Below, piece by piece: positions 45,402 through 53,268 of a stretch of 64,000 nucleotides of DNA (the first letter of the stretch is position 1; the number at the start of each line of letters is the position of its first letter). This DNA is from Streptomyces monashensis (GTDB lineage Bacteria; Actinomycetota; Actinomycetes; Streptomycetales; Streptomycetaceae), in contig NZ_MLYO01000065.1 of assembly GCF_001866665.1 (NCBI RefSeq), forward strand, positions 57,633 through 121,632, given 5' to 3'. A model generated the notes under the pieces. That model worked only from the letters and a program-made list of their open reading frames with translations. It ran no database searches and was not told where the DNA came from. The translations under genes were made by a program, and so were the position numbers.

Positions 45402-45794
45402 ATGGATACCAGCTCCACGTCCCTGCCGCCCCGCAGCATGCCGCGGTTCAGTGCCGAGTGCCCGAGCCGGCCCATCCTCGATCAGATCGCCGACAAGTGG
45501 TCCATGATGGTCCTGGCGGTCCTGGAGCAACCGACGCGGTTCAACGAGATCAAGCGACAGTTGGAGGGCGTCACACAGCGGGTACTGACCCAGACACTGC
45601 GCAGACTCGAACGCAACGGAATGATCCAGCGCCGGGTGCTCGAGACCTCCCCCCTCGGTGTGGAGTACTCCCTCACACACCTCGGCGAGTCTTTCCGTGA
45701 GCCCTTCACCCGTCTGTACGACTGGACGGTCGAGCACAGCGACGAGGTCCTGACGGCGCAGCACGAATACGACGTGCGGTCATTGGGACAGTGA
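45402..45794 (+). CDS. HxlR-family transcriptional regulator
   Basis: A 130-residue winged-helix regulator. The N-terminal cysteine region (FSAECPSRPILDQIADKWSM) and the wing (LRRLERNGMIQRRVLETSPL, VEYSLTHLGES) define the HxlR family, some members of which sense quinones or aldehydes through the Cys. It is divergent from the enoyl-CoA hydratase. The IS element begins only 4 bases after its stop codon, leaving it intact. Confidence 0.92.
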   Translation: MDTSSTSLPPRSMPRFSAECPSRPILDQIADKWSMMVLAVLEQPTRFNEIKRQLEGVTQRVLTQTLRRLERNGMIQRRVLETSPLGVEYSLTHLGESFREPFTRLYDWTVEHSDEVLTAQHEYDVRSLGQ

Positions 45795-45797
45795 GAT

Positions 45798-46644
45798 GTC
45801 ATCTCATTTGACTCAGTAAGTTTCCAGTCGTGGCAAGGATCGTTGAGCGGCTGGTGCCGGATGAGTTGTGGGAGCTGCTCCAACGGGTGGTTCCGGAGGC
45901 GCCGTCACGGCCCCAGGGTGGTGGCCGGCGTCGGCATGGTGACCGCGAAGTGCCGGCCGCAATCGTCTTCATCGCAACCTCGGGCTGCACATGGCAGCAA
46001 TTGCCCGCCGTGTCGTTCGGGCCGTCCGGCGCGACGGCTCACCGACGCTTCACCGAGTGGACCAAGGCCAGAGTGTGAGCCAAACTCCACCGCCTGGTCC
46101 TCGACCAACTCGGATCCCGCGGCGAACTGGACTGGTCCCGATGAGCGATCGACTCGGTCAACATGCGGGCGATGAAAAGGGGGATCTGACAGGTCCGAAT
46201 CCTGTGGATCGCGGCAAGTACGGGTCGAAGATCCACTTGATCACCGAGCACACCGGTCTGCCACTGCCAGTCGGTATCTCGGGCGCGAACACGCACGACA
46301 GTCAGGGCCTGCAGCCGCTCGTGCGCGGCATCCCGCCGATCCGCTCGCGACGCGGGCCGCGCCGCCGAAAGCCCGGCAAGCTGCACGGTGACAAGGGGTA
46401 CGACTACCGCCGCCTTCGGCAATGGCTCCGTGCTCGAGGCATCACCCACCGTCTAGCCCGACGCGGTGTTGAAGCCTCCACCCGCCTGGGCCGTCACCGC
46501 TGGGTCGTAGAGCGGTCCGTGGCCTGGCTCGCCGGCTGCCGCAGACTCCACCGCCGCTACGAACGCAAAGCCGAACACTTCCTCGCCTTCGCCGCCATTG
46601 CCTGCACCCTCATCTGCTACCGCCGACTTACCAAATGAGATGAC
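45798..46644 (+). mobile_element. IS5-family insertion sequence (defective)
   Basis: An 847-base element bounded by 13-base perfect inverted repeats GTCATCTCATTTG (45798-45810) and CAAATGAGATGAC (46632-46644). No clear target duplication is visible. It contains one transposase gene split in two frames and with nonsense codons. Confidence 0.85.
45830..46638 (+). pseudogene. IS5-family transposase, two frames with nonsense codons
   Basis: The first frame (PDELWELLQRVVPEAPSRP, IVFIATSGCTWQQLP) is an IS5/IS427-type N-terminal domain. The second (SKIHLITEHTGLPLPVGIS, KLHGDKGYDYRRLRQWL, RHRWVVERSVAWLAGCRRL) holds the DDE core. The frames join at an A4G5 run (46175-46183), where elements of this group normally use a programmed -1 shift. 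Two extra TGA codons in the first frame (46076 and 46142) mean this copy cannot make a full transposase. Confidence 0.8.
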
Positions 46645-46693
46645 TTCTAAACGAGTGGCGTCTTCGTGGACAAGCCGAATAGCTTGTGCGCTC

Positions 46694-47521
46694 GTGACCG
46701 ATGATCCGAAGAGGCCCCCGAATCGCCACGACCTCGGCCGAGTGTTCAACGAGGTGCCGGAGCTCTACGACCGGGTTCGGCCGGGATATCCCGGCGAACT
46801 GTTCGCGGACCTTGTCGGCGTCACCGGCTTGGACGAAGGGTCGTCGGTGCTGGAGGTGGGCTGCGGTACTGGTCAGGCGACGCGTTCGCTGGCAGCGCTC
46901 GGATGCTCAGTGACCGCCGTCGAGCCGGGCGCGGACATGGCCGCACTCGCTCGCCAGCGGCTCGCCTCCTTCCGCAACGTCGACGTCGAGAGGTCGACGT
47001 TTGAGGAGTGGGACGACCGCGGTCGACGCTTCGATGTTCTCGTGGCTGCGTCATCGTGGCACTGGGTCGACCCGTCGACCGGCTGGCAGCGAGCGCACGA
47101 CGTGCTTTCTCCCGGAGGTTGGATGGCGCTGCTCGGCCACGTCGTTGTCCGCCGGTCGGGAGAGCCGGAGGTGTACGCAGAGACCGCCGATCTGCACGAG
47201 CGGTTCTGCCCCGGGAACCCGGGCTGGGGTCATCCACCGCTGGAGGACGAGGTGCGCACCACCAACGAGGGTTGGGGCCTGGTCGACGATCCCGGAGGAT
47301 TGTTCGGCCCGACGATCGTGCGATGGTATCCAACCGTTCAGTGGTTCAACGGAGACGGCTTCGCCGATCACCTTCGCTCATTGTCGCTGTATCGCAGGCT
47401 CGACCGGGATGTCCGTGAGCCTCTGCTCGACGCCATCGCCGAGCGCATCCGCACGCGAATGGGCGACCAAGCGCCACGCCGTTATCTGAGCGTCCTGCGT
47501 GTCGGACAGCGTGCCAAGTGA
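46694..47521 (+). CDS. Class I SAM-dependent methyltransferase
   Basis: A 275-residue methyltransferase. VFNEVPELYDRVRPGYP is the usual N-terminus; SSVLEVGCGTGQATRSLA is SAM motif I; AASSWHWVDPSTGW and LSPGGWMALLGH are motifs II-III. The substrate is unknown. The GTG at 46694 is the most likely start; an ATG further upstream would lie within the IS end. The IS inserted just before the gene and may have removed its promoter. Confidence 0.85.
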   Translation: MTDDPKRPPNRHDLGRVFNEVPELYDRVRPGYPGELFADLVGVTGLDEGSSVLEVGCGTGQATRSLAALGCSVTAVEPGADMAALARQRLASFRNVDVERSTFEEWDDRGRRFDVLVAASSWHWVDPSTGWQRAHDVLSPGGWMALLGHVVVRRSGEPEVYAETADLHERFCPGNPGWGHPPLEDEVRTTNEGWGLVDDPGGLFGPTIVRWYPTVQWFNGDGFADHLRSLSLYRRLDRDVREPLLDAIAERIRTRMGDQAPRRYLSVLRVGQRAK

Positions 47522-47542
47522 GGCCAGTGCCCCTTCTCTGCA

Positions 47543-48043
47543 CTACGAGATGCGGCCCGCGATCTCGCGGAAGGTCGGGATCCCGAGGTTGATGGTCGTA
47601 GCCCGATGCCGGCGGTAGTCGAGCTGAGAGAGTTCGTTCTCGGTGGCGGCAAGGCTGACGCGCAGCCCCTCGGCCTCGCCGAGCCAGCCTTCGCGTTCGG
47701 CCTCCGCGACCCGCTCGCGCAGGTTGCTCCGGATCTCCTCCAGACGGAGCCGCTGAGCAGGGTCGACGCGGAGAACAGGGCAGCGGACGCACCTGTGTTC
47801 AGGCTGACAACTGGTGCCGTAGGCGCGACCGCAGTCACCCAGAGCGACCTTCCTCCGCTCGAGTTGGCCAAGGAACTCCTCCCACTCTGCATCGGTTAGG
47901 GTGCGGTATTCCTCACTGGGACGCAGTGCCCGGCGGCGGGCGATGAAGGCCCGGTGACCGTTGATCGCTTCCTCGGGATAGACCGCTAATGGTGCACTCG
48001 GGTATTGGAACTCTCGGAATGCCTCAGCCACGGGTGCCCGCAA
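47543..48043 (-). pseudogene. Tyrosine recombinase/integrase C-terminal remnant
   Basis: A 166-residue frame matches the zinc-finger-bearing C-terminal tail of Streptomyces integrases: FIARRRALRPSEEYRT, LGDCGRAYGTSCQPEHRCVR with the Cys pairs, CPVLRVDPAQRLRLEEI and a coiled coil. The catalytic domain is absent upstream, where an unrelated gene lies instead. Confidence 0.65.
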
Positions 48044-48049
48044 CGCCAG

Positions 48050-48528
48050 TCACAGGTAGTCGAAGAAGCGGGTCCACCACGTCGGGGGTTGCTCAGGCGG
48101 GTAGTAGGAGATGAGGTCGCTGGTCCAGAGCGGGTGCTCTGAGATGGACACGTAACGAGTGCTTCGAGCTCGTCATCGATTCTGTTCCGGTCCGTGGCCT
48201 GGAAGAGTTCGCGTTCTTCGTCTTCGTCGTAGCTTCCGGGGTTGCCGAGCGTGACCGCTGCCAGGCTCCCGAAGTTACTGACGGTCACCATGATGTGTTC
48301 CGCGCTGTCAGTTGCGTTCTGCGGGATCACGATCATCCCGTGGTGGCTTGCGTCCTGGACGTTCCGATCAACGGTGCATGTGCAGTGGAACCGCTCGTCC
48401 AAACGGGAAGCGAGCTGCTCAAACCGTGCTCGGGCGGCCGCATGGTCGTAGCTGTGGGGGAACTCCATGTGGTCTGGGTCGTCGAGTTGCCTGAGCAGTG
48501 CCCAAGTGCGCTGGTCGTCAAGGGGCAT
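48050..48528 (-). pseudogene. Hypothetical protein, frameshifted near its end
   Basis: A protein of about 160 residues of unknown function (MPLDDQRTWALLRQLDD, HGMIVIPQNATDSAEHIMV, VSNFGSLAAVTLGNPGSYDE). Near 48160 one base seems lost; the natural end reads VSISEHPLWTSDLISYYPPE and TWWTRFFDYL in the next frame to the TGA at 48050. In the unshifted frame a different tail runs into the integrase remnant. It could be a small immunity-like or element-borne protein, but I do not recognise it. Confidence 0.55.
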
Positions 48529-48541
48529 GTACGTCTTCTCC

Positions 48542-48740
48542 TTACTGGTGGCGGGTGTCTCGTTGGCTGATCTCGGCCGCGTAGGCGGCCCAGTCTCCGG
48601 CGGCGGCTCGCTGCCATTTGACGGCGACGGTGATATCGATGCCGAGGGTGCGGGCGAGGACTGCGGCGGGTAGCTGGGCGGCGAGCTGGAACAGGGCAGT
48701 CGAGCGGGCTTCTGCGAGCCGGATGCCGCGTTTGTGTCGG
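48542..48740 (-). pseudogene. Integrase-type C-terminal fragment
   Basis: The minus strand reads RGIRLAEARSTALFQLAAQL and TLGIDITVAVKWQRAAAGD before TAA at 48542. This is the helix-turn-helix-like tail common at the end of Streptomyces site-specific recombinases. Nothing upstream completes the gene. Confidence 0.55.
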
Positions 48741-48807
48741 TGAACTTCGAAAGGTGACCCAGTCCTGGTCTCCGAAGTCGGACCCCCGGTCCGTTAGTTG
48801 ATGTTGT

Positions 48808-48981
48808 TCATTCCCCGGGGTTGGCCGGTGGAATCCGTCCGATGTCGCGTCCGCGCATGCGGTAGGAGTCGCCCTTCATGGAGATCACTTCGGCGTGGTG
48901 AACGAGGCGGTCGATCATGGCGGCGGTGTCGTCGCCGAAGACCTCTCCCCAGCGATCTGGGGCTGGCACTTGTTCCCTCAC
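48808..48981 (-). pseudogene. IstB-like ATPase (IS21 helper), C-terminal fragment
   Basis: The minus strand reads RWGEVFGDDTAAMIDRLVHH, AEVISMKGDSYRMRGRDIG and stops at 48808, matching the C-terminal end of IS21-family IstB proteins. The Walker A and B parts are missing. Confidence 0.7.
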
Positions 48982-49093
48982 AAGAGTTGTAGCTGCCACC
49001 TGGCCGTATCCCGCTCCTGAGGTCCTCGTTGGTTCTCGCGGTAGCAACCTAGTTTTCAAGGTGCTGCCTTGACCGTTCAGGTGCGAGGAAGGT

Positions 49094-50074
49094 GTGCCGG
49101 TGGCCGAGGCCAGACTCCAGGTCATCGCGGGCGGGGCCGTCCCGCAGGAACCGCTGGCGACGGACCCGTGGCAGTTCCAGAGCACATGCGTCGACGCGTT
49201 CGTCGCCTCCTGGCGGGCCCGCGGGTTCAGCCCCGTGACCATCGACAACGACATCGGCCTGCTGGAGCGAACCCTCGCGGCTGTGGGCCGACCCGCGTGG
49301 GATGTGACGCCGGAGGACATCGACCGTGTGGTCGGCGACCTCGCGGTGAAGGGCCGGGCGACGTCGACCCGGCGCGAGTATGTGCGGATCTTCAAGGGGT
49401 ACCACCGGTTCCTGCAGGCCCGCAAGGCCGCCGAGATCGAGGCAGCGTTCGGTGTCCGGCTGGTCTGCCCGGTCGACGAGTTCAACGCCTCCCGGCATGT
49501 CGGCGACGACACCCCGGCCCTGGTGCCGCCGCCGACACCGGAACTGGTAGCGGAGTTCTTCGGCTTCATGAAACAGCGGATCGCGACCGCGAGGAAGTAC
49601 GGGCCCGAAGTCCGCGACTATGCGATGTTCCGGACCCTGTATCACGCCGGCCTCCGCTCGGAGACGGCATCACTGTTGGACAAGCCGGATGTGTACTTCA
49701 GCTGCGGCCCGTTCGGCAAGCTCCACGTCCGCTTCGGCAAAGGGGCTCACACCTCTGGACCGCGGCCCCGCTGGGTGCCCATGCTCGACGGCCTGGATCT
49801 GGTGCTGCGATGGTTCCTGGACGACGTGCGCCCCAAGTTGCCCGATTCGCCAGTGCTGTTCGCCGACGAGTCCGGCGGAGCCCTGCATCGCGGAACGATC
49901 CGCAACCGGCTGCGCTATCTCATGGAACTCGAAGGGCGGCCCGCCTCGGAGCGGTTCAGCCCGCATGCCCTGCGGAGGGCCTGCGCGACCCACAACCACG
50001 AACGCGGCGTCGACCTGGTGGCCATCCAGCAGATGCTCGATCACTGGACGGTCAGCTCGACCGGGCCGCAGTAG
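49094..50074 (+). pseudogene. XerC/D-type tyrosine recombinase, truncated before catalytic Tyr
   Basis: A 326-residue phage-type integrase. The N-terminal core-binding domain (residues 25-115, FVASWRARGFSPVTIDNDIG) and catalytic domain carry Arg (LYHAGLRSETASL), the HALRRACATHNH box and LDHWTVSST. The protein stops (GPQ-stop) where the family continues to the catalytic Tyr (usually STMRYVxP). The stop lies directly against the 3' end of the convergent oxidoreductase, so the last residues were probably cut by a rearrangement. Inactive unless Tyr is supplied elsewhere. Confidence 0.75.
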
Positions 50075-50075
50075 G

Positions 50076-51050
50076 TCACGGTGTCAGGACGATACGCCCG
50101 AAGACCTCGCCGGCATCCATCCGCCGGTGGGCGTCTGCTGCGGCTTCGAGCGGGAGGACGGCGTGGACGACGGCGCTGAGGTCGCCCCGCGCCGCGGTCT
50201 CGAACTGGTCGGCGCGTACCCGGGCCAGGTCAGCTCGCGGCACCGTGTCCAGACTGAAGGTCGCGACTGACACCGACTGCCGGAACCGGCCCAGCAGCGC
50301 CGACCCAAAGTCCGCCGGAGGAGGCCCGGCGACGAGGCCGACCAGCACTAGTCGACCATTGGGTGCGAGCCGCGCGAGGAACGAGGGCAGCGCTGGCCCG
50401 GCGACGATGTCGACGATCACATCGAAGTCGCCTGGCTCGGGAGCGCGCGTACTGTTCCCGTCACGGTCGAGCACGTGTGTCGCGCCGTACTCCATCAGCC
50501 GCTCGCCCCGCTCGGCTGACGACGTAGTCACCGCGACTGCACGTGCGCCGGCTCGGGCTGCGCTCTCGACGGCTGCGATGCCGATGCTGCCGGCCGCGCC
50601 ACGGACCAGCACGGTCTCGTCCTTGGCGAAGTGCGCCCGCTGCAGGGCGAAGTGCGCCACCGGGGCCGCGCTGCCGAGTGTCACCGCGTCGACGGGCGTC
50701 AGGCCGGCGGGAAGTGCCGTGACGTTCTCGATTCTCGCGACCGCCTGCTCGGCGTAGCCGCCAGAGACGCCGGTGAACGCCCAGACGCGTCGGTTGAGCC
50801 ACGACGCCTCGACGCCCGCTCCCACGGCCGTGATCGTCCCAGCCACCTCGCTTCCCGGCACCAGACCGTCGCGAGACATGGCCGGGCCGAGTGCGCCCAG
50901 CGTGCCGCGCCGGATCACCGCGTCGACTCCGCCGACCCCGATCGCCGCGGTCCGGATGACGACCTCGCCTGCGCTTGGGCTGGGGACCGGGACATCGACG
51001 ACCTCCATGCCGTCCGGGCTGCCGAAGGTACCGATTGAGACTGCTCGCAT
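50076..51050 (-). CDS. NADPH:quinone oxidoreductase-like protein
   Basis: A 324-residue zinc-free medium-chain reductase. The start MRAVSIGTFGSPDGMEVVDV is typical. LVRGAAGSIGIAAVESAARA is the NADPH motif and GRLVLVGLVAGPPPADFG the second nucleotide loop. It is complete, unlike its relatives at 43070 and 52190. It is divergent from a TetR gene across about 100 bases containing a perfect palindrome, so it is probably repressed by that TetR and detoxifies a quinone or enone (inference). Confidence 0.9.
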   Translation of the reverse strand: MRAVSIGTFGSPDGMEVVDVPVPSPSAGEVVIRTAAIGVGGVDAVIRRGTLGALGPAMSRDGLVPGSEVAGTITAVGAGVEASWLNRRVWAFTGVSGGYAEQAVARIENVTALPAGLTPVDAVTLGSAAPVAHFALQRAHFAKDETVLVRGAAGSIGIAAVESAARAGARAVAVTTSSAERGERLMEYGATHVLDRDGNSTRAPEPGDFDVIVDIVAGPALPSFLARLAPNGRLVLVGLVAGPPPADFGSALLGRFRQSVSVATFSLDTVPRADLARVRADQFETAARGDLSAVVHAVLPLEAAADAHRRMDAGEVFGRIVLTP

Positions 51051-51103
51051 GCATCGCTCCTGGCTGGTTCGAGCCGGTTGGCTCCCGTACGATCGAACGT
51101 AAC

Positions 51104-51117
51104 GGACGCGTGCGTCC
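51104..51117. promoter_or_regulatory. TetR-type palindromic operator
   Basis: GGACGCGTGCGTCC, a palindrome with perfect 6-base arms and a 2-base centre, lies between the divergent oxidoreductase and TetR starts. Position and symmetry suggest the TetR operator. Confidence 0.6.
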
Positions 51118-51148
51118 ACTTGCTGTTGTGAGAGAGATCGCCTGAAAG

Positions 51149-51784
51149 ATGACTCACCTGCTCCGTGTCGACGCGAGGGAGAATCGCGACCGTGTCCTCG
51201 CCGCGGCCCGGGAGCTCTTCGCGGCATCAGGGCTGGAGGTGACGATGCGACAGATCGCCCGGCGTGCGGACGTCGGGCCCGCGACCCTGTACCGCCGGTT
51301 CCCGACGAAGCAGGACCTGGTGCTCGAGGCGTTTGAGGAAGAGCTCGCCGAGTGCAGCTCAATCGTCTACGACGGCACCGCCGACCCGGATCCGTGGCGC
51401 GGGTTCTGCGACGTCGTCGAGCGCATCCTGCTCCTCAACGCGCGCAACCAGGGCTTCACGGACGCCTTCATGTCGGCGCACCCCGACGTCGTCGACCTCG
51501 CGGCACACCGCGAGGAGCTGGGCCGCGTCGTCTCGACCATCATCCGCCGCGCGCAGGCTGCAGGTCGACTACGTCCGGACTTCGTGTTCGATGACTTCGT
51601 CGTCATCCTCCTCGCCGGCCGCGGACTCACCGCCGCACCCGCCTCCGCGCGCGACGCAGCAGCACGCCGTTTCGCGGCTTTCGTGATCGACGGCCTCCGC
51701 GTCGCCGGCACTGAGGCAGGCACCCGGGCCAGTAGCGCGGAGGGAGAAGGAAGGTCCAGACCGCGACCACACCCTCGATCGTGA
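51149..51784 (+). CDS. TetR-family transcriptional regulator
   Basis: A 211-residue regulator. The helix-turn-helix is at residues about 12-58 (RDRVLAAARELFAASGLEV, QIARRADVGPATLYRRFPTK). The ligand-binding domain follows (VVERILLLNARNQGFTDAFM). The C-terminal Arg/Ser-rich tail from about residue 190 may be unstructured. ATG at 51149 is preceded by GAGAGATCGCC. Confidence 0.92.
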   Translation: MTHLLRVDARENRDRVLAAARELFAASGLEVTMRQIARRADVGPATLYRRFPTKQDLVLEAFEEELAECSSIVYDGTADPDPWRGFCDVVERILLLNARNQGFTDAFMSAHPDVVDLAAHREELGRVVSTIIRRAQAAGRLRPDFVFDDFVVILLAGRGLTAAPASARDAAARRFAAFVIDGLRVAGTEAGTRASSAEGEGRSRPRPHPRS

Positions 51785-51791
51785 AGAGCCC

Positions 51792-52193
51792 CTATAGGGC
51801 GTTGTCCAGCGTCAGGGTGAGCTCGGCGATCTGCCACCTGCCGTCGGACCGTCGCAGGCTGAACGTGTAGATCCCGGTTGAGATTATCTGGGTGCTCTCG
51901 CCGGTGTTCCTCGTCTGCAGCAGATGGGCCCGCACCTCGGCGGTGGCGGCGTTCGTCGTCGTGACCACGACGTTACCAAGGTGGTGCCGCACCCTTCCGG
52001 TCTGGGCCGTGTGCCCGTCACGGATGAAGTCGAGCACCGCGGCGCGTCCGGCGACCGGGCCGAGCATCCCCTGTCCGGGCATCGTGAAGGTCCAGGTGGT
52101 GCCTTCGGTCAGGACCGTTTCCAGCTCGGGCACATTCAGCTCGTCCAGGGCGTGGGCGTAGTTCGCCACCGCCTGCTGGAGTTCGGCGATCAC
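51792..52193 (-). CDS. SnoaL-like / NTF2-fold protein
   Basis: A 133-residue alpha+beta-barrel protein (LQQAVANYAHALDELNVPEL, TWTFTMPGQGMLGPVAGRAA, SLRRSDGRWQIAELTL). SnoaL-like folds serve as cyclases, isomerases or hydrolases. The GTG start at 52193 overlaps the stop of the upstream oxidoreductase remnant by four bases, so it was the second gene of an operon whose first gene is now broken. The same frame is open far upstream but without homology. Confidence 0.85.
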   Translation of the reverse strand: MIAELQQAVANYAHALDELNVPELETVLTEGTTWTFTMPGQGMLGPVAGRAAVLDFIRDGHTAQTGRVRHHLGNVVVTTTNAATAEVRAHLLQTRNTGESTQIISTGIYTFSLRRSDGRWQIAELTLTLDNAL

Positions 52194-52622
52194 GAGGCCA
52201 CCGTCAGCACGATCTTGCCTTGGATGTGGCCCTGCGCGGCTCGCGTGTGTGCGCTGACCGCTTCGGACAGCGGGTAGGTGCTGTCCACCCCGACCTTGAG
52301 TTTGCCCTCGTCGAACAGGCGCCCGATCTCGGCGAGCTGGGGGCCGTTGGAACGTACCTGAATGTTCGAGACGGTGATGTCCAGACGCGCCGTCTCTTCC
52401 GGGTCGTACTGAGCGAAGAACACCGGAAGCATGGTGCCTCCGCGCTTGAGCACGGTCAGGAAGCGTGAGCTGTCCGGGCCGCCGACGGTGTCGATCACCA
52501 GGTCGGCACCGCTGACCACGTCCGTACTGCGTCATGCTGTAGTCGATGAACTCATCGGCGCCGACCTTGCGCAGGAACTGCTCGTGCCGACTTGAAGCCA
52601 CCGCGATGACGTGTGCCCCCTT
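52190..52622 (-). pseudogene. Quinone oxidoreductase remnant, 5'-truncated and frameshifted
   Basis: The C-terminal 109 residues (SGADLVIDTVGGPDSSRFLT, GGTMLPVFFAQYDPEETA, AAQGHIQGKIVLTVAS) form the second half of a medium-chain reductase. The preceding part of the cofactor fold (KGAHVIAVASSRHEQFLRKV, GADEFIDYSMTQYG) is readable in a different frame from about 52620 to 52530. Everything before is replaced by an IS701 transposase fragment, which evidently cut the gene. Confidence 0.75.
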
Positions 52623-52625
52623 CCA

Positions 52626-52830
52626 CGTCCGTTGTGCTGGGTGGGAAGTTGGCCGCGGTCCGGTGTGATCTGGAGGACTTCGCGGCGGAGATGTTCGAGC
52701 CGTTCGCGCGGGCGGATCAGCGTCGCTGGGGCGAGGTGTATGTGCGGGGGCTGCTGCTCGATGGGCGGCGCAAGTCGGTGGAACCGATGGCCGCCTGTCT
52801 GGGAGAGGACGGCAACCGGCAGGCCCGCCG
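52626..52830 (+). pseudogene. IS701-family transposase N-terminal fragment
   Basis: The plus strand reads GGKLAAVRCDLEDFAAEMFE, FARADQRRWGEVYVRGLLLD and GRRKSVEPMAACLGEDGNRQ, the characteristic start of IS701-family transposases. After about 52830 the homology ends; the catalytic core is missing. Confidence 0.75.
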
Positions 52831-53268
52831 CAGTATTCGCCGGCACACCCACCCGCCGGGCCGACGCCCGCAAGGTCCTCGGCCTTCTCCTTCGACGAGG
52901 TACGCGGTCGACACACCAACAGGCCACAGCAGTGATCCGCAGCCGGCACTTGGCGGTCGGGTCCTCCCAGGTCGAGACGTACGAGGCCGCCAGGAACGGC
53001 ATGCTGGCCTCCACAACGTCAGGTTGCCCGTCGCGAACATCCGCCGGCGGCCGAATCTCCGCCGACGACACGGCAGGCCCCATCCAGGTCGAGGTCGTTG
53101 GGGAACTATTCGGGCAGCCGGCCGGAGAGCAACAGACGCCGTGTGCCTCAGCCCTGCGGCTGCCGATCGGGAACCTTCCCTCGCCCACCTGATCACAATT
53201 TTGTCTCACGAGCCTGCCGTAGGAGCATGTCCGCGTCACAATGGCTCCAGCAGAAAGTCAGCGGCCAT
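52831..53268. other. Gap without a recognised gene
   Basis: About 440 bases between the IS701 fragment and the first S1 peptidase. A minus-strand frame (DGQPDVVEASMPFLAASYVS) looks protein-like but I cannot assign it. The peptidase promoter should lie near the end. Confidence 0.35.

Noticed and set aside
46190..46215. Possible second copy of the tRNA T-arm (att duplication)
   Set aside because: CAGGTCCGAATCCTGTGG only resembles the T-arm and is part of the IS5 transposase coding sequence; it is not a direct repeat of 21473-21493.
53098..53268. Longer N-terminus of the first S1 peptidase from 53098
   Set aside because: It has no homology, lies before the signal peptide and lacks a suitable ribosome-binding site.
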